This document shows positions 1-7,503 of a DNA stretch of 10,282 bases, piece after piece; within the stretch, counting starts at the first letter, position 1, and each line of letters starts with the position of its first letter. The stretch comes from Saccoglossus kowalevskii. Lineage: Eukaryota > Hemichordata > Enteropneusta > Harrimaniidae. The DNA is taken from positions 344,054 to 354,335 of the forward strand of contig NW_003151755.1 in assembly GCF_000003605.2 (NCBI RefSeq), given 5' to 3'. The notes under the pieces are model-generated. The model made no database searches and had not been told where the DNA came from. It saw nothing but the letters and a program-made list of their open reading frames with translations. The position numbers were made by a program, and so were the translations under genes.

Positions 1-919
1 TTAGGCGAATCGTGGTAGTATATTACACAGTTATAATTTACATTGTGGCGAGATGATATAAATTATTATATTAGATTTCGATGGTCGGCAAAAAAACAAA
101 TGCCATGGGTTTTTATTTGCGTAAGACAAGAACAAAACGTAATTTTGATAAAAATAGTAACAAGCATGCCACGAAGATATATTTTCGGTAATTGGCCCTA
201 AAAGATTCTATAGTTGACAAGATTGCGTGAAATATATGTACAAATTAGACACACGTGCATACGAGAACTGGCAATAAAAGTGTGGGAAATACTCTTATAC
301 GGAACACACCGTATATCAGATTTGAAAATGTCAGAGACCCCTCATTTGACACCATGAGTATCACTTTCTCTGAGTACGCCATCTCACGTCAAAGTTGCGT
401 CGCTGAGAATATACCACTTTGCCGGAAGTAACGAGGATGGGGTGCAGAAACGCGGTTGCTATGTCGATACATAGAAAATACAATATGTCAGTTTGCTGAT
501 ATTTGAGAGAAGAACATTTGGGGGGCGTCGGTTGGGTCAACCGGAAGTACAATATCACGCGTACATTTTTAAGTTATACTAGTACTCCATATCCGGCTTA
601 AGCGCGCATGTGGAACGGCATATTTTTGACTTCCAGGAAAGTGGTCTATGACACGCATTTTCTACGAATTATTGCACCGTTGCATCAGATTTATTGGTGT
701 CGATACAACAAATTAAAGTAATTCATTTGTTCAATATATAATAGAATATTAAACGTTGTTAGCATCATATCCTCACATTGAATTACAGCGGAATGTTATG
801 TTATGTTTCCCTTTTTGGATAGTTACCTTGAATACACAAAGAACTACTACTTTCCTCTTTTTAGTTACTGTGTACGGTGTACGGAAATTGAATATATCAA
901 GTAGCTGTTGATGTTGTAA
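1..919. other. non-coding stretch, no gene seen
   Basis: AT-rich sequence without a supportable reading frame, RNA gene or strong repeat. Short open frames on the minus strand (361-558 and 773-964) lack domains and bias. Some ACCGGAAGT-like matches (around 541 and 423) could be ETS-factor motifs by chance. Confidence 0.5.
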
Positions 920-999
920 CCTGACATGTAGGCGTGAGTAGCGCTCCCTCCGGTCGAACAGCACCGCGGAGGGCGCAACTCACGCGACCTCACATCAGG
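920..999. repeat. GC-rich imperfect palindrome
   Basis: GCGTGAGTAGCGCTCCCTCCG (from 932) pairs with CGGAGGGCGCAACTCACGC (to 984), and the outer CCTGA...TCAGG ends extend the stem to 920-999. The spacer is about 14 nt. It stands out as a GC-rich island in AT-rich surroundings and may be the core or end of a repeat element. I do not recognise a family. Confidence 0.5.
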
Positions 1000-1275
1000 C
1001 AGGTGATGTTGTGAAATTATGAAGCCGTTAAAAACTAGCTCATCCAATGTGCGCAATGAAGACCAAACCTGGTAAAGAATGACCTTGGGAGTGAACACAA
1101 AATATAATAAAAATAGATAAATCATTATTTATAATCTTCCTCTGTAAAATAAAAGGTTTTCTATATTTGTATTTACAGGATATTTGTATTGATATTCACA
1201 ATTTTTAATTTATTATCACAGATACGACGACAAGCAACGTTGGTAAGACGATGTACCACAAACTGATTACAATCA

Positions 1276-1490
1276 GATGTAGGTATACACTCCAATTTTA
1301 CATTTTTTAATTTATATATTTGTTATTGTTATTTGTGAGTACTTTTTTGTTTTACTTTCGTTATTAAGTTGTATTTATATAACGGCAAGTAAAACCCCCA
1401 AAAAATATTCATAAATAAACAAAAATAACTAAATAATTAAAAAATGTGAAAATTTAAAATAAAATAAAAAAGGAGCCCTGTACCTACATC
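1276..1490. repeat. AT-rich foldback element, about 215 bp
   Basis: The left arm starts GATGTAGGTATACACTCC (1276-1293) and the right arm ends with its near reverse complement GGAGCCCTGTACCTACATC (1472-1490). Inside, ACATTTTTTAATT, TTATTTGTGAGTAC and TTTTACTTTCGTTAT on the left pair with matching A-rich sequence on the right, through to a centre near 1371. Each arm is about 90-100 nt. Asymmetric base composition (T-rich then A-rich) would itself give some pairing, but the GC-containing ends and the ordered non-homopolymer matches support a real foldback or MITE. No clear target-site duplication was found. Confidence 0.55.
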
Positions 1491-1553
1491 ATTTTAAGCA
1501 GAATTGTGTCTTTCATAGTTAACAACCTTTTTTTCTTGTTCAATTTGAGTCAT

Positions 1554-1704
1554 TTAAAGCAGGGGAGTCGTCACCTGCGCATGCGTCAGGTGGCCATAGC
1601 GTGTCATTGTTTACAAACAAGCGTCTACGCGTTTAGTGTGTGTTGTTATCATCGCCTGGGACTCAATTCCCGCGCGTGCGCAGGTGACGACCCTCCCGCT
1701 TTAA
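1554..1704. mobile_element. TTAA-flanked miniature inverted-repeat element (copy 1)
   Basis: TTAA (1554-1557) plus AGCAGGGGAGTCGTCACCTG at the left is mirrored by CAGGTGACGACCCTCCCGCT plus TTAA (1701-1704) at the right. The terminal inverted repeats run about 29 bp (1558-1586 and 1672-1700) with few mismatches, and the interior is 143 bp. The ends resemble those of the intronic element at 4240-4398, pointing to one MITE family. The interior has no meaningful ORF and shows no clear similarity to the other copy's interior. Confidence 0.65.
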
Positions 1705-2246
1705 ATTACGAATACAGAAACATTACATCATTCCTGAGAAAACTGCATGTGAAAGATATCAGAGGCATATCCTGCTCTATATCGATGTGCTGATTGCGCA
1801 TGCCCTCAACACTTACGCAACGCATGCCAAAGGTTACGTGCTAACACGTTTATAACTCGATCACGTCGAATGATGTCATGTAATGACTACAATGAATCCA
1901 AGTTAACCAATGCACAACTGTACAAGTACATTCCTAAGTTCGACGGGCCCCATAATTCGGCTAATCATTGGCTGACACCGTGAATGTGCTCGCCATTGAC
2001 TAAACCATGAAGTAAACATCTCATCTAGTAATATCACGGAAAGTTGAAAGTTCCTAACTAGTAATGCTTGGTTATTACATTATTATACTCAATAATAGAA
2101 CAGTTTGTTGTCGTCATAGAAACGGTTTGGCAGGATATTTTACCAGATTTGTCCATCTAACTAACTATAGTGCTGTTCTTGTCACTTTTAAACGCAATCG
2201 GCCCAAATAAAAAAGGTTACAGGAGAGTCAATACGTAAGTGCCGAC
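1705..2246. other. non-coding stretch, no gene seen
   Basis: Unremarkable AT-rich sequence between the copy 1 miniature element and the microsatellite. It has small AT-rich hairpins around 2060-2100 and two CGCATGCC motifs near 1797 and 1822. Nothing supports a gene. Confidence 0.5.
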
Positions 2247-2324
2247 ACAGACAGACAGACATACAGACAGACATACAGACAGACAGCCAGCCAGCCAGCC
2301 AGACAGACAGACAGACAGACAGAC
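2247..2324. repeat. ACAG/CCAG tetranucleotide microsatellite
   Basis: About 78 bp of tandem ACAG units, with two ACAT interruptions and an inner block of CCAG units, followed again by ACAG units. It lies about 210 bp past the stop codon of the minus-strand gene and could fall in or near its 3' UTR. The cysteine- and serine-rich reading across it is a by-product of the repeat. Confidence 0.95.
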
Positions 2325-2537
2325 GGAACGTGATGCTTAAAAGGGCCATCCTATCTAGGGGTGGATCGCCAATATTTTCGATGACTAAAATGTTCGACTT
2401 TTTTTCTGAAAGCATTTTTGAGTTAGCAATAGTGTCACGTGATCATCTTTTTAAATTTAAATATCATTTGCATTCAGCAGTATTGTGTGGAGACCAAACC
2501 CCTGATCTAACTGGGTTGAATTACTGTACATCACAAT

Positions 2538-2944
2538 TTAAAGGTGCAAAAGTTCCTTAATGTGTTCTAGTAGAACTTCGTTTAACTCATTTACTTTATA
2601 TTCCAGGGCATCAAAACACGGACTGTTTAACTTTTTCATTGCTGCCCTCGCCGTTGGATGGTTATCCAAGAAAATGTGGATCACGTGATCAGAGTCATGG
2701 TACAAGTAAGACAATTCACGTTCATCCTTACATCGATTGTGTTTAACAGAATGTCTGCTGATGATTGCCATGACGACTGGGCATTGTTTCAGATAAATTA
2801 GATTCTCAGCCGAATAAGTCACAAATGCATTTACACGCACCAAGAGTCCGTCATTTTCAAGGACACGTATGAGTTTATGCTTTACCCACAATTCATCGTT
2901 TTTTGAACAAATCACATAGACGTCGTATATAAGTGGTTCTTCAT
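2538..2944 (-). CDS. Roc-COR-TIR gene, exon C: C-terminal TIR domain and stop
   Basis: The exon encodes about 135 residues that fit one TIR domain: strand A and box 1 as YDVYVICSKND (about 904-914), helix A as WVKHKLIRVLEN, strand D as VVMAIISRHSV, a CKDERELSYLY stretch at the start of helix C (C969, E972, E974) and strand E as HVIHIFLDNHP. TIR domains act as signalling adaptors or, in the SARM1 type, as NAD-cleaving enzymes that use a helix-C glutamate. Here the usual W-C-x-x-E is R-C-K-D-E, so the glutamate is kept and the tryptophan is lost. The exon starts after a strong acceptor (tttcttttcag, ending 2945) and ends at TAA 2540-2538. Its phase (two bases, then GAA GAA) fits the donor at 4693. 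No AATAAA on the minus strand is visible in the roughly 300 bases after the stop. That this exon belongs to the same gene as exons A and B rests on strand, phase and the known co-occurrence of Roc-COR with TIR. Confidence 0.75.
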
Positions 2945-3056
2945 CTGAAAAGAAACACAAATGCAGATATTACGCTCATAATTGTATTATATAATAATAA
3001 CGTGTTTATATTTTTGTTCCAACTAATCCTGAATGTCAACATTGACAGAGTACATC

Positions 3057-3079
3057 CATGGAGCTAAAAAAGCTCCATG
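3057..3079. repeat. perfect 9-bp hairpin with A5 loop
   Basis: CATGGAGCT, five A residues, then AGCTCCATG. It lies in the intron about 110 bp upstream (in transcript sense) of the TIR exon acceptor. No function is recognised. Confidence 0.6.
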
Positions 3080-3850
3080 TTAGGAGCAAGATAGAGTTTT
3101 CTCGACACGTGCCGATTCGGTCCAGACCGTTCGCACAAACGTTTCAAAACGTGCCGACTCATTCCAACTCTCGGCTGGTGCTGAGATCTGTAACGTGGAT
3201 GCCATTATTGTAACAGCTATAAGCAACGGTCCATAACAGCCGACTATCGACGAAGATAACACAGACTATAGTATGATCGAACACGATAATTATTGAACTT
3301 GCAACCCATCTTGGGGCATAATATATTACCTTGCGTGTGCTTCACTTTACAGTCCAATGTGCCACGCATTCCAGCAATACTATTATCAAACCGACGTATC
3401 TGAAATTCAAACCACATAATAGTTTAGTTTTTCAACACACGTAATCCTCGAAAGATTCTGAATCGTGTACGTGGGGGTATGTTTGTTTACTTGTTCACTA
3501 TATTACCTGGCATTTCAAATGTAAAATTTTCCCAAGAGAGAGGGGGGTTCCGAATAAAATATGGCACGGAAGCTGAAGTAAAAAAAACGCGTAAAATAAG
3601 TGTTATTGGTATAAATTTTTTAGTTATTTGATGCGTACACGCGTGTAAAGTAATAATGAGTGAACAAGAGGAATCTCATGAATTCATGTTACCTCAACTT
3701 TGAAACAGTATGATTTTAGTATGTATATAGGGTATTTATTCTTCTGCACTTGAAAAAAAAGTATAATTCAGCATGGGTACCAGGTCTGAACAATTTGGTA
3801 CAAAATGGTGATATTATATTGGCAAAACTATCGAATACATCACAGACTCC

Positions 3851-3891
3851 ATTAAAGCACAGTCCCTGAGATAAAGGGACTGTGATTAAAG
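3851..3891. repeat. perfect 10-bp hairpin flanked by a 7-bp direct repeat
   Basis: CACAGTCCCT (3858-3867) and AGGGACTGTG (3876-3885 less one: 3875-3884) form a perfect stem with a 7-nt loop, and ATTAAAG occurs immediately on both sides (3851-3857 and 3885-3891). The arrangement looks like a tiny insertion with its target-site duplication, or a remnant of paired transposon ends. It lies within the COR-TIR intron. Confidence 0.5.
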
Positions 3892-4239
3892 TAAGGTTTC
3901 ATTGGATGCCATCATGATGCTGCTTGAAATTCAATATGTTAATTAGCTGCTAATTAGTGTTGGTGACCTTAAAATACACAATCCATTGATCAGAAAATGT
4001 TACTCAAGCACCACAAATGGCCAACGTAAACATATCTCACATATTCTAATAGCTCTACGTGAATTGTTACCAATGTACAATGTACACGTGTAAGTTATGA
4101 AAGTTAATGTTGTTCGAAAGCATTTCTGGAAGTCACCTTAGGTGACGATTTTGTTCATAAACACTGCTAATGAGATCATTGATGTTGATAACGAGCATAG
4201 CTTTCCAACTTAGTTTGATGTGTTAATAAATGTATAAGG

Positions 4240-4398
4240 TTAAAGGGCGGTAGTCGTCGCGCTACGCATGCGCGAGATATATGGGTCTCATACGAACAAA
4301 GATGGCGACTTTGACTGTTGCGCAGATCAACGAGTACAAACTGAGACGTTACCAAGCTTTAATTAGGTATTTTGTAGGTGACGACTGTCGCCCTTTAA
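4240..4398. mobile_element. TTAA-flanked miniature inverted-repeat element (copy 2)
   Basis: TTAA (4240-4243) followed by AGGGCGGTAGTCGTC is mirrored by GACGACTGTCGCCCT and TTAA (4395-4398), enclosing 151 bp (4244-4394). The ends share TTTAAAGs...AGTCGTCACCT with the element at 1554-1704. TTAA duplications are typical of piggyBac-type insertion, so a non-autonomous piggyBac-like MITE is a reasonable inference. It has no coding capacity of its own. It sits in the intron between the COR and TIR exons. Confidence 0.6.
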
Positions 4399-4529
4399 AC
4401 TGTGCGTTTAAATACGCAGTGTTCAACCTCATATTGAACATTTTGAGCCAACTAATTAATCATTTATTTGATAAAAATCAATCAATTCCTACGAGAAACT
4501 TGTCAACGTCTTGGAAACTGTATCTACAA

Positions 4530-4681
4530 ATCCCCGGTATTGCTCTATCGTGTGACGTCATCTTGCAGTCGCCATTCACAGTATAGCCACATCCCTCGTC
4601 GCATTCGGCGTTAAGGGATATGGCTAATATGTGAAGGATCACTCGTCAGCGATGCCGTCACATTTTGAAATACCGAGGGAT
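4530..4681. repeat. about 152-bp imperfect foldback (inverted repeat) element
   Basis: The left arm from 4530 (ATCCCCGGTATT..., GTGACGTCATC at 4552, TTCACAGTATAGCCACATCCC to 4595) matches the reverse complement of the right arm ending at 4681 (ATCCCTCGGTATT..., GTGACGGCATC, TTCACATATTAGCCATATCCC). The arms are about 66 nt with mismatches and small gaps, around a central spacer of about 20 nt. It resembles a miniature foldback transposable element. It lies inside the intron, 11 nt past the donor of exon B, and supplies the stop codon that would end an intron-retaining transcript. No clear target-site duplication is seen. Confidence 0.65.
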
Positions 4682-4693
4682 CATGACTCAAAC

Positions 4694-6147
4694 CTACCTC
4701 GTCCGGTTTAATATCAATTGTCTGTGGTACACCTTTGCAATACCTGGTGATTGTTGAACCAATGGCTGGAAACTCTTCATTATTTTTGGCCAATGGTAAG
4801 ATATGTAAAATATCTTGGCAATTTTCATGAGGTAAGGTACAGAGAATCCCACAAGTATACGTAGTACATTCAAACTCTCGACATCGCATGGCCTGTATGA
4901 ATCCATTGAGTCTAGCGATGATGATATAAGGATTTGACCCCTGTGCCGACTTGATGCTTACTTTGATGAGGTGCTGCTGTGTAAGGTTCAAAACAACTTC
5001 GAGTCTAACGACAAATTCTTCATCCAAATTAAATATTCCAATATTCCTAAACACTTTGTAATCTTTCGATATTTGTATACACTTGGCCATCAAACGTAAC
5101 ATAATTGAATCTGGTTTGAACAAACCGAAATCAAAGAAAAACATCTTGTATGGTTTCTCCGGTCCAAGATTGTCAGGGTCATCACGGTAAACCGGCCTCA
5201 TTGATGGCACGATATATTCTTCCACTTCAAATCCATGGGGTGGTGTAGACAGTCTACCGATTGGACAAATGAATCCATATGTTTCTAATAAAGTCACTAA
5301 ACAATTTGCATTGATATTAAACTCCTTGAACAGATGCTGCAAAAGATCAGAATGTATGATACCCTCATCAGAGAGTCGAATCCAATGACATGCCATTTTT
5401 GGCTGTCTATCATTATCCTTAGGCAGTTTTATACACTTCATAATATTCACTAATAGTTGGGGATCGAGAATCACATATTGACGCAAGACTGGGTCTTTCT
5501 TGTGATACAAAATATATCCAGCCTGGTGAAAAAATTCCAGCATGTTCTCCATATCAGCATTGGTTTTCACTGCGCAATTTGTTTTGGCATATTCATAGGC
5601 ATCTACCCACTCCGCTATTGGACGTATTCGTTCATCATCACCAAGCACCTGGTCATCATGTCGATGTGCTGAGATGAATTCAAAGAAGTGTAGCCATCTA
5701 ACTGGATAATCTTCTTTCATATATGAAGACTTCAAAGTTCTTTCGTGTATTGCGTTCTTCAAATTCATTACATCTTTATCGTCTTTTTGACTTGAATTTT
5801 CGATTACAAACAATGGAGTTTTGTTTTTGTTTAAGGCTAGTCGGTTTGTAAATAAGGACCTGGAATTATACAGTTCATCCTTCAAAAAAGAGGCTATCTT
5901 TGTTCTTGTAATATAAGGAACACTGTCCCGTCGTGTCCCGACAAGAAAAATGAGAGAGTCCGGATGACTTGAATGTGTGTAAATTGATTGGAGCCAGAAA
6001 ACAATGTTTTCCAATTCTTGATTCCAGTCATTTTCGAATTCGAACCTCTCAAGATTGAAAACCAGCAAGAAAATCGCATGTGAAGCAATGAACAGTTGGT
6101 GCGAGTCATAAAACACAGTATTGCCCGCAAAGTCATCAATCCGGCTC
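4694..6147 (-). CDS. Roc-COR-TIR gene, exon B: C-terminal half of Roc and COR domain
   Basis: This exon completes the GTPase domain. In the joined model DDFAG (G3, D418-G421) sits near the exon start, followed by a Roc-typical YDSHQLFIASHAIFLLVFNL stretch, then VGTRRDS (G4 position, T484-D487; T-R-R-D replaces the usual N/TKxD, a tolerated kind of variation in Roco proteins) and IENSS (G5 position, about 529-532). From about 557 to 897 the sequence fits a COR domain: PVRWLHFFEFI, then MLEFFHQAGYILYH and YVILDPQLLVNIMKCIKL in the N-terminal COR half, and a beta-rich C-terminal half. COR acts as the dimerisation and hinge module of Roco GTPases such as LRRK2 and MFHAS1. No leucine-rich repeats or kinase follow. 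The reading frame also has an ATG at 6194, so translation from a separate upstream start cannot be ruled out. Without splicing at 4693 the frame runs on to a stop at 4611-4613. Confidence 0.85.
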
Positions 6148-6208
6148 CTTATTGGCAATATTTTTGTTTGTAGTTGCTGGCGTTTGCCTGGCATGATATT
6201 TGATGGAC
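6148..6208 (-). other. candidate 61-nt intron between exons A and B
   Basis: Exons A and B lie in different frames. On the minus strand the interval starts GTCCAT after GCGAG and ends CCAATAAG before GAGCCGG. Removing it restores the frame exactly and gives ...QLARSRIDDFAGN, placing the G3 motif directly after the last membrane helix. It is weak as an intron: it is very short, has no pyrimidine tract and has a poor acceptor. The alternatives are an indel or frameshift in the genome or assembly, ribosomal frameshifting, or use of other splice sites. Confidence 0.45.
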
Positions 6209-7446
6209 CTCGCCAGTTGTGTTCGTTTAATAATCACAGTGCGGTGTAACTCGGTATACACGATTATAAACAATCCACTAATAGCTATCAGTGATGGGAG
6301 ATCTTCATTTAAAGGTAAACTCCAACCGCAGAGATATGCAAACAGAACACTTGGTGATATTGTTATCAAGTGCCACCATACCTGGCTCACTCGAACCCAA
6401 AAAAGTGTATATAGTGACCGACCAAATTCCAAACCAGGGACAATTCCAAGAGATATCATTAAAGACAAAAATAATATACGTAGTTTAGCGTTTGAACAAA
6501 TGACTAAATCAGAAAAGATCATCATAACAGCGCCAAATACAATTGATAAAAGAATAACAAATTTTACTCTGAGCCATATTGTGCAGTTCTTCCAAAGTTT
6601 ACAGTCAGTTATAGTTGCAATCATGAAAAGACCAAATACGGCACCAACTATCCAAACAAGTCTATCTAATACCATGGTGGCAGTGAATGCATCCATCTGC
6701 TCACTGGCTGGAGCCAACATGAAGATAAGTGCAATGACGGTGCCGTTGTGAAACCCAAATCCTAGAAATGTTCCAAAAGCAAACCCGACATTAAATGCCA
6801 AACAATTGCTAAACATAATGGTATATTGTATGCTTTCCATGTCCACTGTTTTGCGGAAGTACTGGAATAAAGTGTCTGCAAATACGGCGTAAAGTGCCAC
6901 TCCACAACTGAATTCAAAAGCTGTGCCATGTTCAATCAGGCATCTCAATAACAAATAACCCGTTCCTAATGTAAATATAAATATATTCTGGAAGCGTAAT
7001 TGTTGAATAAAGAAAAGTGTTGCAAAGAGTAAAAGTATGAAGAGAAACATGATTTTTCCATGTTGAATTCCCTCTCGTTCAGTTGTTGTGGTCAACTTTT
7101 TGGCTATAAGCCATCCTGCACTATTGTTAAACTCATCATTTCGAATTTCATCTACACGTTTCCAGTTATCATCAGCAAGCGTGTGTTCACACATTCTGGT
7201 TTCAATTCCCAGAGTTGTGCCTTCATTTGGGTCGAACCGCTCACCCATAATGTGCTTTCTTAAGCTTGTCTTCCCTGCTCTACTATCCCCTAACAGTTGT
7301 ATGGTGATTCTGTTTTGTTGTAATTCACCTGTTTGATATACATCTTCGTAAAGTTCATCAACAGATCCCTTTTTGGACAAATATGGTACGCTGTATTGAT
7401 CAACGAGATGCATTTTATTCAGCCATTTTCTCACAGTCTCCTCCAT
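6209..7446 (-). CDS. Roc-COR-TIR gene, exon A: N-terminal half of Roc GTPase domain plus multipass membrane region
   Basis: Residue numbers count from the ATG at 7446. Residues 1-40 form a short N-terminal segment. The P-loop (G1) GDSRAGKTS lies at 53-61, with G53, G58, K59 and T60 fitting GxxxxGK[ST]. A threonine-containing EGTTLGIET stretch at 76-84 fits switch I. After a polar stretch (to about 128) the protein becomes strongly hydrophobic, with about nine or ten candidate membrane helices near 132-148, 154-171, 180-197, 209-229, 234-245, 262-279, 294-316, 323-339, 358-375 and 384-399. The G3 motif is absent here and appears in exon B. The ATG at 7446 is the first after an in-frame stop at 7503-7501 and has A at -3 and G at +4, so it is a reasonable start, although an upstream coding exon is not excluded. 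The frame stays open to a stop at 6136-6138, past the proposed donor. Roc domains bind and hydrolyse GTP; membrane location is inferred from hydrophobicity alone. Confidence 0.8.
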
Positions 7447-7475
7447 AGTTGGCACTGACGATATAATAATAAAAC
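7447..7475 (-). promoter_or_regulatory. possible splice acceptor or 5' UTR just upstream of the start codon
   Basis: On the minus strand a T-rich run (gttttattattatatcgtcag) ends in AG at 7456-7455, nine bases before the ATG at 7446. This would fit a 5' UTR or upstream exon joined here. The frame upstream of the ATG is open only back to the stop at 7503-7501 and has no other ATG. I see no convincing TATA box or initiator. Confidence 0.35.
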
Positions 7476-7503
7476 ATATAAACTTGATAATAACATATAT
7501 TCA

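Larger units (their letters stand above)
2945..4693 (-). other. 1749-nt intron between COR and TIR exons
   Basis: The donor reads TAG|GTTTGAGT (GT at 4693-4692) and the acceptor reads tgtgtttcttttcag|ATGAAG (AG at 2946-2945) with a good pyrimidine tract. This pair gives the required phase 1 junction (GTA G|AT GAA). A better-looking donor, GAG|GTAGGT at 4697, would put the TIR exon out of frame with this acceptor. The intron contains a foldback repeat, a TTAA-flanked miniature element and two perfect hairpins. An extra small exon inside it cannot be excluded, but I see none. Confidence 0.65.

Noticed and set aside
1506-1793. 95-residue plus-strand open frame
   Set aside because: It spans the copy 1 miniature element, so part is repeat sequence, and it shows no domain.
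2188-2415. Minus-strand reading rich in Cys, Ser, Val and Trp
   Set aside because: It is a translation of the ACAG/CCAG microsatellite.
3080-3262. Minus-strand 60-residue reading with a signal-peptide-like start
   Set aside because: It starts at GTG rather than ATG, has no flanking splice signals I trust, and lies in the intron; the hydrophobic start is short and likely chance.
4281-4586. 101-residue plus-strand open frame
   Set aside because: It begins inside the TTAA-flanked element and runs into the foldback element; composition and context do not support a gene.
5355-5380. CTGATGAG on the minus strand as a hammerhead ribozyme core
   Set aside because: No GAAA core or matching stems follow, and the site lies in COR coding sequence.
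6200-6751. 183-residue plus-strand open frame
   Set aside because: It lies opposite the membrane-coding exon, has no recognisable domain and is best explained as a shadow of exon A.
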